Source of the DNA: Chloroflexota bacterium
Lineage (GTDB): Bacteria; Chloroflexota; Dormibacteria; Aeolococcales; Aeolococcaceae
Direction: 5' to 3'
Assembly: GCA_005880985.1 (NCBI GenBank)
Contig: VBIQ01000007.1
Coordinates: forward strand, 248,001 to 312,000
Length of the DNA: 64,000 bases
The notes below the pieces were generated by a model. The model was not told the origin of the DNA and did no database searches. It saw only the letters and a program-made list of their open reading frames with translations. Position 1 is the first letter of the stretch. Each line of letters opens with the position of its first letter. Positions 46,758 to 56,287 of the stretch are shown here, piece by piece. The translations under genes were made by a program, and so were the position numbers.

Positions 46758-49257
46758 CGAAGCCCGGGCGCGGGCGAGGCTGATCTCGGCCATCGCCTAC
46801 GAGGTTTCGCTGCGCCTCGACGGGCAGGGCGACACCTTCGAGAGCACCGCGGTGGTCGACTTCGCCTGCGCCCAGCCGGGAGCCACCACCTTCATCGACC
46901 TGGAAGCGTCGACGATGGTGCGCGCCGAGCTCAACGGATCGGCGATCGGTGCCGAGCACTTCAACGGCTCGCGAATCGAGCTCGCCGGCCTTGCTGCGCA
47001 GAACCGGTTGGTGGTGTCCGCGCGCTGCTCCTACGAGCACACCGGCGTCGGGCTGCACCGCTTCAACGACCCCGTCGACGGCGCCGTCTACCTGCACTCC
47101 CACCTCGAGCCGTTCGACGCGCACCGCATCTTCGCCTGCTTCGACCAGCCCGACCTCAAGGCGAGCATCGCCCTCCAGGTCGACGCCCCCGAGGAGTGGG
47201 AGGTCCTGGCCAACGGCGAGGAGGTGGGCCGCGACGGCCGGCGGCGGCGCTTCGCCACCACCGTGCCGATCTCCACCTACCTGTTCGCCACCGTCTGCGG
47301 ACCGTTCCACGCGGTGCGCGACCGCCATCGCGACATCGACCTCGGTGTCTTCTGCCGCCGCTCCCTGGCCGAGCACCTCGACGCCGACGAGATCCTGGAG
47401 ATCACCAAGCAGGGCTTCGACTTCTTCGAGGCGCTCTTCGACACCCCCTACGCCTTCGGCAAGTACGACCAGGTCTGGGTGCCGGAGTTCAACGCCGGAG
47501 CGATGGAGAACGCCGGCTGCATCACCTTCTCCGAGCACTACATCTTCCGCTCCAAGGTCACCGACGCGGCGCGGGAGTCACGCGCGGGAACCATCCTCCA
47601 CGAGATGGCGCACATGTGGTTCGGCGACCTGGTCACCATGCGCTGGTGGGACGACCTCTGGCTCAACGAGAGCTTCGCCACCTACATGGCCACCCTCAGC
47701 CAGGTTCAGGCCACCCGATTCGTCAACGCCTGGGTCACCTTCTGCAACGAGGAGAAGGTGTGGGCGCTGGTGCAGGACCAGCTTCCCTCCACCCATCCCA
47801 TCGTCGCCGACATGGTCGACACCGACGCAGTTCGGGTCAATTTCGACGGGATCACCTATGCCAAGGGCGCCTCGGTGCTGCGCCAGCTGGTCGCCTGGGT
47901 GGGCGACGACGCCTTCACCCGCGGACTCCGCGCCTACTTCCGCGACCACCGCTTCGGCAACGCGGAGCTGCGTGACTTCCTGGGCGCGCTCGAGGAGGCC
48001 TCCGACCGCGAGCTCGAGAGCTGGTCCAGGGAATGGCTGGAGACGGCGGGGGTCGCCACCCTGCGTCCCGTCTTCGACACCGCCGGCGGCCGCTACACCC
48101 GGTTCGCCATCGCCCAGGAGGCGGCGCCGGAGCACCCCAGCCTGCGGCGCCACCGCCTCGCCATCGGCCTCTACGGCGGTGACGACGGGCGGCTGCGGCG
48201 CCGCGCCCGGGTCGAGCTCGACGTCGTCGGGGCCCTCACCGAGGTCCCGGAGCTGGCGGGCGAACCGGTGGCCGACCTGCTGCTGGTCAACGACGACGAC
48301 CTCACCTTCGCCAAGATCCGGCTGGACCCCGGCTCGCTGCGGACAGCACTCACAGGCCTCTCCAGCGTCGACTCGCCTCTCGCTCGCATCCTCTGCTGGA
48401 CCGCCGCCTGGGACATGACCCGCGACGCCGAGCTGGCTACCCGGCGGTGGGTCGAGCTGGTCACCGCGCATGCCGCGAGCGAACCCGACGTCGGCGTTCT
48501 GCAGCGGCTGCTGGGCCAGGCGGAGCGCGCCACCGACCTGTACGGCGACCCGGGCAACCGCTCGACGGCGCGGCTGCTCCTCCATCGCCGGGCACGGCAC
48601 GAGCTCGAGGCCGCCGAGCCGGGAGGTGACCTGCAGCTGGTCTGGACGCGTCTCGCCGCCACCAGCGCGAGCACCGCCGAGGGCCTGGGCTTCATCCGCG
48701 CCCTGCTCGACGGGTCGGTCGTGGTGCCCGGTCTCGCCGTCGACACCGAGCTCCGCTGGCACCTGGTCGACGCCCTCGCCGCCGAGGGTGCGGCCGACGA
48801 GGCGCTGATCGCGGCCGAGCTGGAGCGCGACCCCACCGACATCGGTCGCCGCCGGGCCGCCACCGCGCGGGCGGCGCGCCCGCTGCCCGACGCCAAACGC
48901 GAGGCGTGGACACGCTTGTTCGAGGAGCGCGACATGCCGCTGGCGACGATGCGCGCCCTGGTCGCCGGCATCCAGCGCCCGCGTCAGGAGCAGGTGTTGA
49001 TGCCGTATGTCGACCGCTACGTCGAGGCGCTCGACGGCATCTGGCGCGACCGCAGTCCGGACGAGGCGCTCACCCTGACCAGCGGTCTCTATCCCAGCTA
49101 CATCGTCGACCAGAGCGTGGTCGCCGCCGCCGACCGCGCCCTGGCCGGCGACCTGCCGGCACCGGCGCGGCGCATCCTCAGCGAATCGCGCGACCAGACC
49201 CTGCGGGCGCTCCATGCCCGCAACGCCGACGCGCTGCTCGCCGAGACGGCACGCTAG
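46732..49257 (+). CDS. pepN: Aminopeptidase N (M1 family)
   Basis: VPEFNAGAMENAGCITFSE (GAMEN); TILHEMAHMWFGDLVTMRWWDDLWLNESFATYMA (HExxHx18E). Confidence 0.96.
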   Translation: MPNQPLSRDEARARARLISAIAYEVSLRLDGQGDTFESTAVVDFACAQPGATTFIDLEASTMVRAELNGSAIGAEHFNGSRIELAGLAAQNRLVVSARCSYEHTGVGLHRFNDPVDGAVYLHSHLEPFDAHRIFACFDQPDLKASIALQVDAPEEWEVLANGEEVGRDGRRRRFATTVPISTYLFATVCGPFHAVRDRHRDIDLGVFCRRSLAEHLDADEILEITKQGFDFFEALFDTPYAFGKYDQVWVPEFNAGAMENAGCITFSEHYIFRSKVTDAARESRAGTILHEMAHMWFGDLVTMRWWDDLWLNESFATYMATLSQVQATRFVNAWVTFCNEEKVWALVQDQLPSTHPIVADMVDTDAVRVNFDGITYAKGASVLRQLVAWVGDDAFTRGLRAYFRDHRFGNAELRDFLGALEEASDRELESWSREWLETAGVATLRPVFDTAGGRYTRFAIAQEAAPEHPSLRRHRLAIGLYGGDDGRLRRRARVELDVVGALTEVPELAGEPVADLLLVNDDDLTFAKIRLDPGSLRTALTGLSSVDSPLARILCWTAAWDMTRDAELATRRWVELVTAHAASEPDVGVLQRLLGQAERATDLYGDPGNRSTARLLLHRRARHELEAAEPGGDLQLVWTRLAATSASTAEGLGFIRALLDGSVVVPGLAVDTELRWHLVDALAAEGAADEALIAAELERDPTDIGRRRAATARAARPLPDAKREAWTRLFEERDMPLATMRALVAGIQRPRQEQVLMPYVDRYVEALDGIWRDRSPDEALTLTSGLYPSYIVDQSVVAAADRALAGDLPAPARRILSESRDQTLRALHARNADALLAETAR

Positions 49258-49261
49258 CCCG

Positions 49262-50614
49262 CTAGCCGCTCGCCTCCGGCTCCGGCTCCGGCTGGGCCGG
49301 AATCATCGTCAGCGGCAGCGCGGTGGCCACCGCGATGGTCAATGCGGCCACCACCAGGGCGACGTCCAGCGAACGAGCCACGATCGGTCCGCCGAGAGCG
49401 GCGCCGAGCGGGTAGCCGGCAAAGTTGAGGCTCATCGACACCGCGAAGGCGCGTCCCATCCAGGCGGGCGCGGTGCGGCGCTGTCGCAGGGAGAAGAGGC
49501 TGATGTCGTACGGCCCGTTGGCCACCCCCAGCAACACCATGCCGGTCCCCACCAGCACCATCGCCAGCACCACCGGGGCGAGCGAGGACGACAGCGCCAC
49601 CAGGCAGAGCGCGACCACCGTGCCGGCGGAGCCCGCGGCCATCAGCTGACGTTCGCGCCCTTCGGTATCGACCCGTCCCGCGAAGGCCCCGGCGACGATG
49701 CCGGCGATCCCCATCGCCGCCCAGAGGGCCCCGACCGCCCCCGGTCCCTGGTGCAGACGATGGAGCACCAGCACCGGCAGGGTGATGGTGAACACGCCGA
49801 AGCCGAGGTTGAAGACCGAGAGGGTGACCGCCAGGCCACGCAGGCTGCGATTGCGGCACACGTAGAGCAGGCCGCCGAGGGAGTCGCGCAGCAGCCCGGC
49901 GCGGGGCTTGCCCGGAGCCGGCTCCTTCATCCCGAGAAGCGCCGCCGCGCCGGCCAGGAACACCCCCCCGGTGGCGGCCACCGCGATGCTGCCACCGACG
50001 GCCGCAACCAGCGAGCCGCCAAGGGCCGGGCCGATGATGGTGGAGATGACGAAGCGCCCGCTGTCGACCGCGTTGGCGCGGTCCCAGAGGTGGCGCGGGA
50101 TGAGCAGCGGAAACAGCGACCGGGTTCCGGCGCGGCTCAGCGGGTTGCTCAGCGAGGAGATCGCGGCAATCCCCAGCAGCGAGGCCGGCGTCAACCGGTC
50201 GAGCAACGCCAGGGCTCCGATCAGCGTCATCGACGTCGCGGCCACGGCGTAGTCGGCGGCGATCAGGCGCAGCCGGCCGCTGCGGTCCAGCAGGGCTCCA
50301 GCCAGCGGGCTGATCACCAGACCGGGTCCGATGTTGAGGAGCAGGGTGAAGCCCGCGAGCTGCGGTGACGCAAAGCGTTCGAGCACGAAGAGCACCAGCA
50401 CCACCGCGGTCATCTGAGAGCCGATCTCTCCCAGGGTCGAAGCCGCCACCAGGCGGGCAAAGCCCTCGACCTCGAGCAGGGCGCGATAGGAGCGCACCTC
50501 CGTCTCGCTGACCGCCGCCGGCCGGACAGGATTCGGCGCGGGAACGGGGGGCGACACGGCGGCCGAGCGTAGCTCGGCTAGCGCGGCAAGTGGGTCGTGG
50601 GCTCGGTGCGCCAT
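49262..50614 (-). CDS. MFS transporter (start uncertain)
   Basis: 12-TM-like; FARLVAASTLGEIGSQMTAVVLVLFVLERFASPQLAGFTLLLNIGPGLVISPLAGALLDRSGRLRLI. Confidence 0.88.
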   Translation of the reverse strand: MAHRAHDPLAALAELRSAAVSPPVPAPNPVRPAAVSETEVRSYRALLEVEGFARLVAASTLGEIGSQMTAVVLVLFVLERFASPQLAGFTLLLNIGPGLVISPLAGALLDRSGRLRLIAADYAVAATSMTLIGALALLDRLTPASLLGIAAISSLSNPLSRAGTRSLFPLLIPRHLWDRANAVDSGRFVISTIIGPALGGSLVAAVGGSIAVAATGGVFLAGAAALLGMKEPAPGKPRAGLLRDSLGGLLYVCRNRSLRGLAVTLSVFNLGFGVFTITLPVLVLHRLHQGPGAVGALWAAMGIAGIVAGAFAGRVDTEGRERQLMAAGSAGTVVALCLVALSSSLAPVVLAMVLVGTGMVLLGVANGPYDISLFSLRQRRTAPAWMGRAFAVSMSLNFAGYPLGAALGGPIVARSLDVALVVAALTIAVATALPLTMIPAQPEPEPEASG

Positions 50615-50638
50615 GGTTCCATGTAGCATCTCTGGGCG

Positions 50639-51439
50639 ATGGCCGCGCTCGCCCCCGTCGGTGCCGCCGCCGGCGACCCCCAGTACACCATCGACCAGCT
50701 GGCGCAGGAGACCGGGGTCACCACCCGCAACATCCGCGCCCATCAGTCGCGCGGGCTGCTTCCCCCTCCCGCGGTGCGCGGGCGAACCGGTTTCTACGGA
50801 CCCGAGCACATCGCCAGGCTGCGCTTCATCCTGCGCATGCAGGCCGACGGCTTCAACCTCAACGCCATCCGCCGCATCCTCGACAGCGTCCCGGCGGGCT
50901 CGGTCGGCGAGATGCTCGACTTCGAGAGCGCCCTGCGCTCGGCGTGGGAGGAGGAGCAGCCGGAGATCTTCGAGCGCGACGAGCTGCTGCGCCTGCTCGG
51001 GCAGGGGCGCATGGACGCCGCGGTGGAGCGCCGCGCCCAGCGCCTCGGTCTGGTCACGCCGCTGCCCGACGGGCGGCTCGAGGTGCGCAGCCCGGCGCTG
51101 GTGCGCGCCGCCGCCGACCTGGTGTCGCTGGGCATCCCGCTGAGCACCTGCCTCGACGTGCAGGAGGGGTTGACCCGGCACGCGCAGGGGGTCGCCCGCA
51201 GCTTCAACGACCTCTTCCTCGCTGAGATCTGGCAACCGTTCGAGCGGGCCGGCCGGCCCGAGGCCGAGTGGCCGCGCATCCACCAGGCGCTGGAGCGGGT
51301 GCGGCCGCTGGCCACCGAGGCCCTGCTCGCCACCTTCCGCCTGGCGATGGGGCGCGAGGTGGACCGCGCCTTCGGGCGGATCCTCGAGCAGCAGGCGCGG
51401 AGCGCGCGCCGCGGCCCCCGGGGCCGCCCGCGTCGTTGA
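50639..51439 (+). CDS. MerR family transcriptional regulator
   Basis: YTIDQLAQETGVTTRNIRAHQSRGLLPPPAVRGRTGFYGPEHIARLRFILRMQADGFNLNAIRRIL. Confidence 0.92.
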   Translation: MAALAPVGAAAGDPQYTIDQLAQETGVTTRNIRAHQSRGLLPPPAVRGRTGFYGPEHIARLRFILRMQADGFNLNAIRRILDSVPAGSVGEMLDFESALRSAWEEEQPEIFERDELLRLLGQGRMDAAVERRAQRLGLVTPLPDGRLEVRSPALVRAAADLVSLGIPLSTCLDVQEGLTRHAQGVARSFNDLFLAEIWQPFERAGRPEAEWPRIHQALERVRPLATEALLATFRLAMGREVDRAFGRILEQQARSARRGPRGRPRR

Positions 51440-51452
51440 CGTCGTCGCCGAA

Positions 51453-51755
51453 ATGTCCTTCCCCGCCGACAGCGAGTACCACCGGGGCGCCATCCCGCCG
51501 GTGCCGCAGCGTACCGTCACCTTCGTGCCGGCGAGCAAGTGGCTGATGCGGGAGGCCCACGGAGGTGCCGCGTGGCCCGCCATCGTCGCCTACTCGGGGC
51601 TGGTCGCCGTGGCCCTGCTGTGGGTGGGGATGCTGACCCTCGCCTACGCCGCGGTGAGCCGGCGCTTCACCGCCCCACCGGGTCGACCCGCCGGACCGGC
51701 CGAACCGCCGGGCGAGCGGGTGCTGGTGGGACGGCCGCAGTACGTCACCCGATGA
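51453..51755 (+). CDS. Single-TM hypothetical protein
   Basis: WPAIVAYSGLVAVALLWVGMLTLAYAAVSRR TM; stop overlaps the SDR start (ATGA). Confidence 0.6.
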   Translation: MSFPADSEYHRGAIPPVPQRTVTFVPASKWLMREAHGGAAWPAIVAYSGLVAVALLWVGMLTLAYAAVSRRFTAPPGRPAGPAEPPGERVLVGRPQYVTR

Positions 51756-52624
51756 CCCGTCTGGCCGGGCAGCGGGTCGTCATCACCGGCATGGCCGGGG
51801 GCATCGGCGGTGCCGCCGCCAATGCCCTCCGCGCCCGGGGCGCAAACGTGACCGGCATCGATCTGCGTGCTGCCGATGGGGTCTTCGCCGCCGACGTGCG
51901 CGACCGTCAGCAGCTCGACGCCGCCATGGACGCGGCGGCGACGCATCTGGGTGGCATCGACATCCTGATCACCTGCGCCGGCATCGGCCGCGCCCAGGAC
52001 AGCGGCGACTTCCCCACCGAGGGGTCGCGTCTGGTGCTCGAGATCAACCTGCTCGGCACCTGGAACTCGGTGGCGGCGGCTCTCCCCCACCTGCTGCGCG
52101 CGCGCGGCCACGTCGTCACCATCGCCTCGGCGCTGGCCGCGGTCAGCGCCCCCTGGGCGGCGGCCTACGCCGCGAGCAAGCGAGGCGTCGCCGCCTACAG
52201 CGACGCGCTCCGCATCGAGTACGCGGGACGGCTGACGGTGACCACCGTCTATCCCGGCTACATCCGCACCGCCATCCACGACGTGGTCAACCGCCAGGGG
52301 GCGACGATGGAGGGCACGGTCCGGCCGGACACCCTGGAGCAGGCGGCGGGGGCGATCGTGCGCGCCTGCGCGCGCCGCCCCCGGGGCGTCGCCACCAGCT
52401 CGCGCACCGCGGTCGGGGTCTGGTTCGGCCGCCATCTGCCCGCGCTCGCCGACGCGGTGATCCGCCGCGGCATGATGCGTGCCCGCGCCACCCGCCCCCT
52501 GCCCAGCTTCGTGCGCGTCGACGAGCCGCGCATCATCACCCCTCAGCCGGAACCCGATGGCGACCACCCGATGGCGTCGCCGGTCGCAACCCCATCGCCC
52601 ACCGTGGAGGAGACCAAGGCATGA
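51752..52624 (+). CDS. SDR family oxidoreductase
   Basis: RVVITGMAGGIGGAAANALRARGANVTGIDLRAADG; LITCAGIGRAQ; AYAASKRGVAAYSDALRIEY. Confidence 0.9.
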   Translation: MTRLAGQRVVITGMAGGIGGAAANALRARGANVTGIDLRAADGVFAADVRDRQQLDAAMDAAATHLGGIDILITCAGIGRAQDSGDFPTEGSRLVLEINLLGTWNSVAAALPHLLRARGHVVTIASALAAVSAPWAAAYAASKRGVAAYSDALRIEYAGRLTVTTVYPGYIRTAIHDVVNRQGATMEGTVRPDTLEQAAGAIVRACARRPRGVATSSRTAVGVWFGRHLPALADAVIRRGMMRARATRPLPSFVRVDEPRIITPQPEPDGDHPMASPVATPSPTVEETKA

Positions 52625-53049
52625 CCGACCAGAACATCAGCAGTCCCGCCGCCGACCTGCGGGCCACCATCGCCGGGAAGAGCGACGCCGAGATCACCGC
52701 CTTCGTGGAGCAGGCCGGCGTCGAGACCGTGCTCAATGAGATCTTCACCCAGATGAGCGCGCGCTTCCTCCCCGACAAGGCCCAGGGCAAGAACGCGGTG
52801 GTGCAGTACGACATCACCGCGGGCGACGGGATGCACAGTCACCAGGTGATCGTCGCCGACGGCACCTGCACCACCGCCGCCGGCAGCGAGCGTCCCGCCA
52901 CCGTCACCCTGTCGCTCAGCCTGCCCAACTTCCTGCGGCTGATCGCCGGTGAGCTGAACGGCATGCAGGCGTTCATGTCGGGAGCGCTCAAGCTCAAGGG
53001 CGACATGATGCTGGCCCAGACCATGCAGACCTGGTTCGACCAGAGCTGA
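52621..53049 (+). CDS. SCP2 sterol-binding domain protein
   Basis: VQYDITAGDGMHSHQVIVADGTCTTAAGSERPATVTLSLSLPNFLRLIAGELNGMQAFMSGALKLKGDMMLAQTMQTWF. Confidence 0.9.
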   Translation: MTDQNISSPAADLRATIAGKSDAEITAFVEQAGVETVLNEIFTQMSARFLPDKAQGKNAVVQYDITAGDGMHSHQVIVADGTCTTAAGSERPATVTLSLSLPNFLRLIAGELNGMQAFMSGALKLKGDMMLAQTMQTWFDQS

Positions 53050-53075
53050 CCAGTCCCGCGAGCTGACCGACCAGG

Positions 53076-54362
53076 GTGGGCTTCGCCGAGCGCTACCTCG
53101 ACCTCGCCGACCGGCTGTGGCGGGGCGAGGAGGACGTCGAGAACGCCGGCAACCACCCGTTCGGCACGTCCGCCGACGAGGTCGTCGAGGTGAGCGAGGG
53201 GATCGGCTTTGTCCCCTCGTTCGCCAACGTCAGCGCCGTCGCCACCGACGATGGGCTGGTCCTGGTCGACACCGGCGGCAACCTGCTCGCCGCCCAGGTG
53301 CACGCGGCGCTGCGGAGGTGGACTCGGCAACCGCTGCACACCGCCGTTTACTCGCACGGGCACATCGACCACGTCTTTGGAATGCCGCTCTTCGAGGCGG
53401 AGGCGCACCACCATGGGTGGCCGGCACCGCAGGTTGTTGCCCACGAAGCGGTGCCGGCGCGCTTCGACCGCTACATCCTCACCGCCGGCTACAACGCCGC
53501 CATCAACCAGCGTCAGTTCCAGGCCCCGGGACTGCGCTGGCCGGTCGACTACCGGTACCCCGACCTGACCTACCGCGACCTGCTGCGGCTCGAGATCGGG
53601 GGTGAGCAGGTCGAGCTCCACCACGCGCGCGGCGAGACCGACGACCACACCTGGACCTGGTTCCCGCAGCGGCGCCTGCTCTGTTGCGGCGACCTCTTCA
53701 TCTGGGCCTCGCCCAACGCCGGCAATCCCCAGAAGGTGCAACGCTATCCCGCCGAGTGGGCGGCCGCGCTGCGCGAGATGGCGGAGCTGGGAGCCACGCT
53801 GATGCTTCCCGGCCACGGCTATCCCGTGGTCGGGGCCGAGCGCGTGCGCCAGGCGCTCGAGGACACCGCGTTGCTGCTCGAGAGCCTCCACGACCAGACG
53901 GTGGCGATGATGAACGCGGGGTCGCGTCTCGACGAGATCGTCAACACCGTGCGAGCACCCGCCGCCCTGCTCGAACGGCCCTACCTGCGGCCCGTCTATG
54001 ACGAGCCGGAGTTCGTGGTTCGCAACCTCTGGCGCCTCTACGGTGGTTGGTACGACGGCAACCCCGCCCATCTGAAGCCCGCCCCCGACGCCGCGCTGGC
54101 GGCGGAGATCGCCGACCTCGCCGGCGGCGCGGCTCGCCTGCGGCAACGAGCCGCCGAGCTGGCCGAGTCCGGTGAGCTCCGTCTGGCCCGCCACCTCGCC
54201 GAGATGGCGGCGCTGGCGGCGCCGGAGGACGCGAGCATCCGCACCACCCGCGCCGCGGTGTTCGAGCGTTCGGCCAGGGCCGAGCGGTCGCTGATGGCGC
54301 GCGGGATCTTCGGCTGGGCGGCCACCCCGTCACCGGGCCGGTCCGGGCCGGCGGGCGCTTGA
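53076..54362 (+). CDS. MBL-fold hydrolase with alkylsulfatase-type dimerisation region (GTG start)
   Basis: YSHGHIDHVFG (HxHxDH), HARGETDDHTWTWFPQRRLLCCGDLFIWASPNAGNPQKVQRYP, LPGHGYPVVG, C-terminal helical GGWYDGNPAHLKPAP region. Confidence 0.88.
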   Translation: MGFAERYLDLADRLWRGEEDVENAGNHPFGTSADEVVEVSEGIGFVPSFANVSAVATDDGLVLVDTGGNLLAAQVHAALRRWTRQPLHTAVYSHGHIDHVFGMPLFEAEAHHHGWPAPQVVAHEAVPARFDRYILTAGYNAAINQRQFQAPGLRWPVDYRYPDLTYRDLLRLEIGGEQVELHHARGETDDHTWTWFPQRRLLCCGDLFIWASPNAGNPQKVQRYPAEWAAALREMAELGATLMLPGHGYPVVGAERVRQALEDTALLLESLHDQTVAMMNAGSRLDEIVNTVRAPAALLERPYLRPVYDEPEFVVRNLWRLYGGWYDGNPAHLKPAPDAALAAEIADLAGGAARLRQRAAELAESGELRLARHLAEMAALAAPEDASIRTTRAAVFERSARAERSLMARGIFGWAATPSPGRSGPAGA

Positions 54363-54457
54363 CCCGCTACCACCAGTGGATGCAGCATCGCCCGGTGTCA
54401 TGATCCCGGCACCCCACCGCCGGGAAATGCCACCGCAGTCGTTTCTGTCATAGAGAG

Positions 54458-56254
54458 ATGAGAGCCGCCGAGGGCGGCGGCCGACGGTTGAAGGGAAGAG
54501 CCGTGGCAGCAGGGAAGGGGACAGCCCTCCTCGGCGTCGTCGGCGGGCGAGCCTGGCGGCGGAGTGCGCCCGTGATCTCGGCAGCGGCCTGCCTGGTGGC
54601 GGTGGCGGCCACCCTTCCCTCGCTGCCGACGACCAATCCGCTCACCGCTCATCACGGGGGGTCCAGCGGCACCGCGTCCGGGGGTGCCAATGGCGCGACC
54701 GGGTCGAACGCGCCGGGCACATCGAACCCGGCAGCTCCGGGCGTCAATGGGACCGCACCCGGAGCTGCCGTCCCCGGGGCCGCCGCTGGGGCCGGGACGG
54801 CGCCGCGCGGCGCCGCCGGGGCCGGGCCGGCGGTCCAGAACGGCTGCAACACCTACCAGGGGGTGAGCTGCAACGCCATCCAGGTCGCCTTCCACTGGTA
54901 CGACCAGGGGCCGGAGTGTCCCGGCGACCAGAACCTGGGTCCCTTCCTCAAGACCCTGGGAGTGCACACCGACCCCGAGGCCTCAATCGGGGTGCTGGTC
55001 CAGTACTTCAACGCCCACTCTCACGACATCTTCTCCCAGCTTCCGTCCGGGCAGCCCGGCTTCTACGGCCGCCAGATCGCGCCCCACCTGTACAAGAGCG
55101 ACGGCGGACCCTTCTGCGGCAACGTAAACAAGCAGGCTGCGGTGCAGATGGCCACCGACGGCAACTTCGCCGCCATTGGCGGTTGTATCACCTGCGGCAG
55201 CGAGGGCTCGGGCGACGTCATCCAGTCAGTGCTGGCCCAGTATCACGTCAACTCCTACGAGCCCACCTGGAACACCAATGCGTATTACGCGAATAGGAAC
55301 ACCGCCCCGTACGCGTGGGGAGCGCTCACCAGCGGCGACACCATCGTCCAGCACCTGAGCAGCGTCATCTGCAATGCCTACGTCGGCCGCCCGGCCTCCG
55401 ACACCGGTGACGGTACTGTCACCGGCAAGTCCCGCGTTTTCTCGATCGCCAACATCGACGAACCCGAGGAGAACACCCTCGGCGACCGGCTGATCGGCAA
55501 CATCCGCGGCTGCGGCGCGACCATCGCCTCCGGTCCCGCCGGCCACGTTGAGTACGCCAAGGACACCTCGACGGCCTCCCAGCAGGCGGCGAACATCGAG
55601 TACCAGCAGCGGTCGGCCGGAGTGACCACCATCGTCTGCGTCTGCGACGCCATCGCCGCCCTGGTCGGCAACACCCAGGACGCGTCAACCCACTGGTACC
55701 CGGAATATCTGGTGTCCGACTTCGGGTTCCTCGACTCGCCGACGGCCGTCTACTCGCAGCCGCCGGCGGCGTCGAAGAACGTCGTCGCCGTCGCCGAGAC
55801 CAACGAATACGACGAGTCCACCCAGCCCTTCTGCGCGACCCCCTACGGAAAGATCTGGTGCGCGGTGAAGGGCAAAGCGCAGCCGCCGGAGGACTTCGCC
55901 CTCTGGTGGGTGGTGTTCCGAGTGTTCATCGGGCAAATCGCCGGCGCCGGCGCCAACCTCAGCCCACAGACGATCTACGACGCGTCAGTGAACGGCTGCG
56001 CTCCGTGTGCGCCGGCGGGAGACTCGCGGCCGTACGATCCACAGATCGGCTTCGGGCCGAAGTACCCCGATGGGCAGTACAGCGCCTGGAAGGACTACAC
56101 CCTGGTGCGCTGGGACCCCAACGCGACCAGCCCGTGGCTGCAGGACATCCAGGGGAGCGGCGCCCACGGCGCGTTCGTGCCCTACAACCCGGCGACCAAG
56201 AGCGCCAGCCTGGGCTGGTCGCGCTGGCGCAGCTGGGGAGTGCGAACCAAATGA
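54458..56254 (+). CDS. ABC-type substrate-binding (type I periplasmic-binding-like) protein, membrane-anchored with Gly/Ala-rich linker
   Basis: N-term TM, low-complexity GGSSGTASGGANGATGSNAPGT linker, PBP-like segments and position upstream of LivHM-type permease. Confidence 0.72.
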   Translation: MRAAEGGGRRLKGRAVAAGKGTALLGVVGGRAWRRSAPVISAAACLVAVAATLPSLPTTNPLTAHHGGSSGTASGGANGATGSNAPGTSNPAAPGVNGTAPGAAVPGAAAGAGTAPRGAAGAGPAVQNGCNTYQGVSCNAIQVAFHWYDQGPECPGDQNLGPFLKTLGVHTDPEASIGVLVQYFNAHSHDIFSQLPSGQPGFYGRQIAPHLYKSDGGPFCGNVNKQAAVQMATDGNFAAIGGCITCGSEGSGDVIQSVLAQYHVNSYEPTWNTNAYYANRNTAPYAWGALTSGDTIVQHLSSVICNAYVGRPASDTGDGTVTGKSRVFSIANIDEPEENTLGDRLIGNIRGCGATIASGPAGHVEYAKDTSTASQQAANIEYQQRSAGVTTIVCVCDAIAALVGNTQDASTHWYPEYLVSDFGFLDSPTAVYSQPPAASKNVVAVAETNEYDESTQPFCATPYGKIWCAVKGKAQPPEDFALWWVVFRVFIGQIAGAGANLSPQTIYDASVNGCAPCAPAGDSRPYDPQIGFGPKYPDGQYSAWKDYTLVRWDPNATSPWLQDIQGSGAHGAFVPYNPATKSASLGWSRWRSWGVRTK

Positions 56255-56287
56255 ACGCCACTCGAGGCGGCGAGGCGGGGTGAGCTG

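Noticed and set aside
47578-49215. 545-aa minus-strand ORF
   Set aside because: Antisense to pepN, with no recognisable domain.
49262-51439. MFS/MerR pair as a novel resistance system
   Set aside because: A divergent MerR-efflux pair is ordinary; nothing beyond a plausible regulator-target link.
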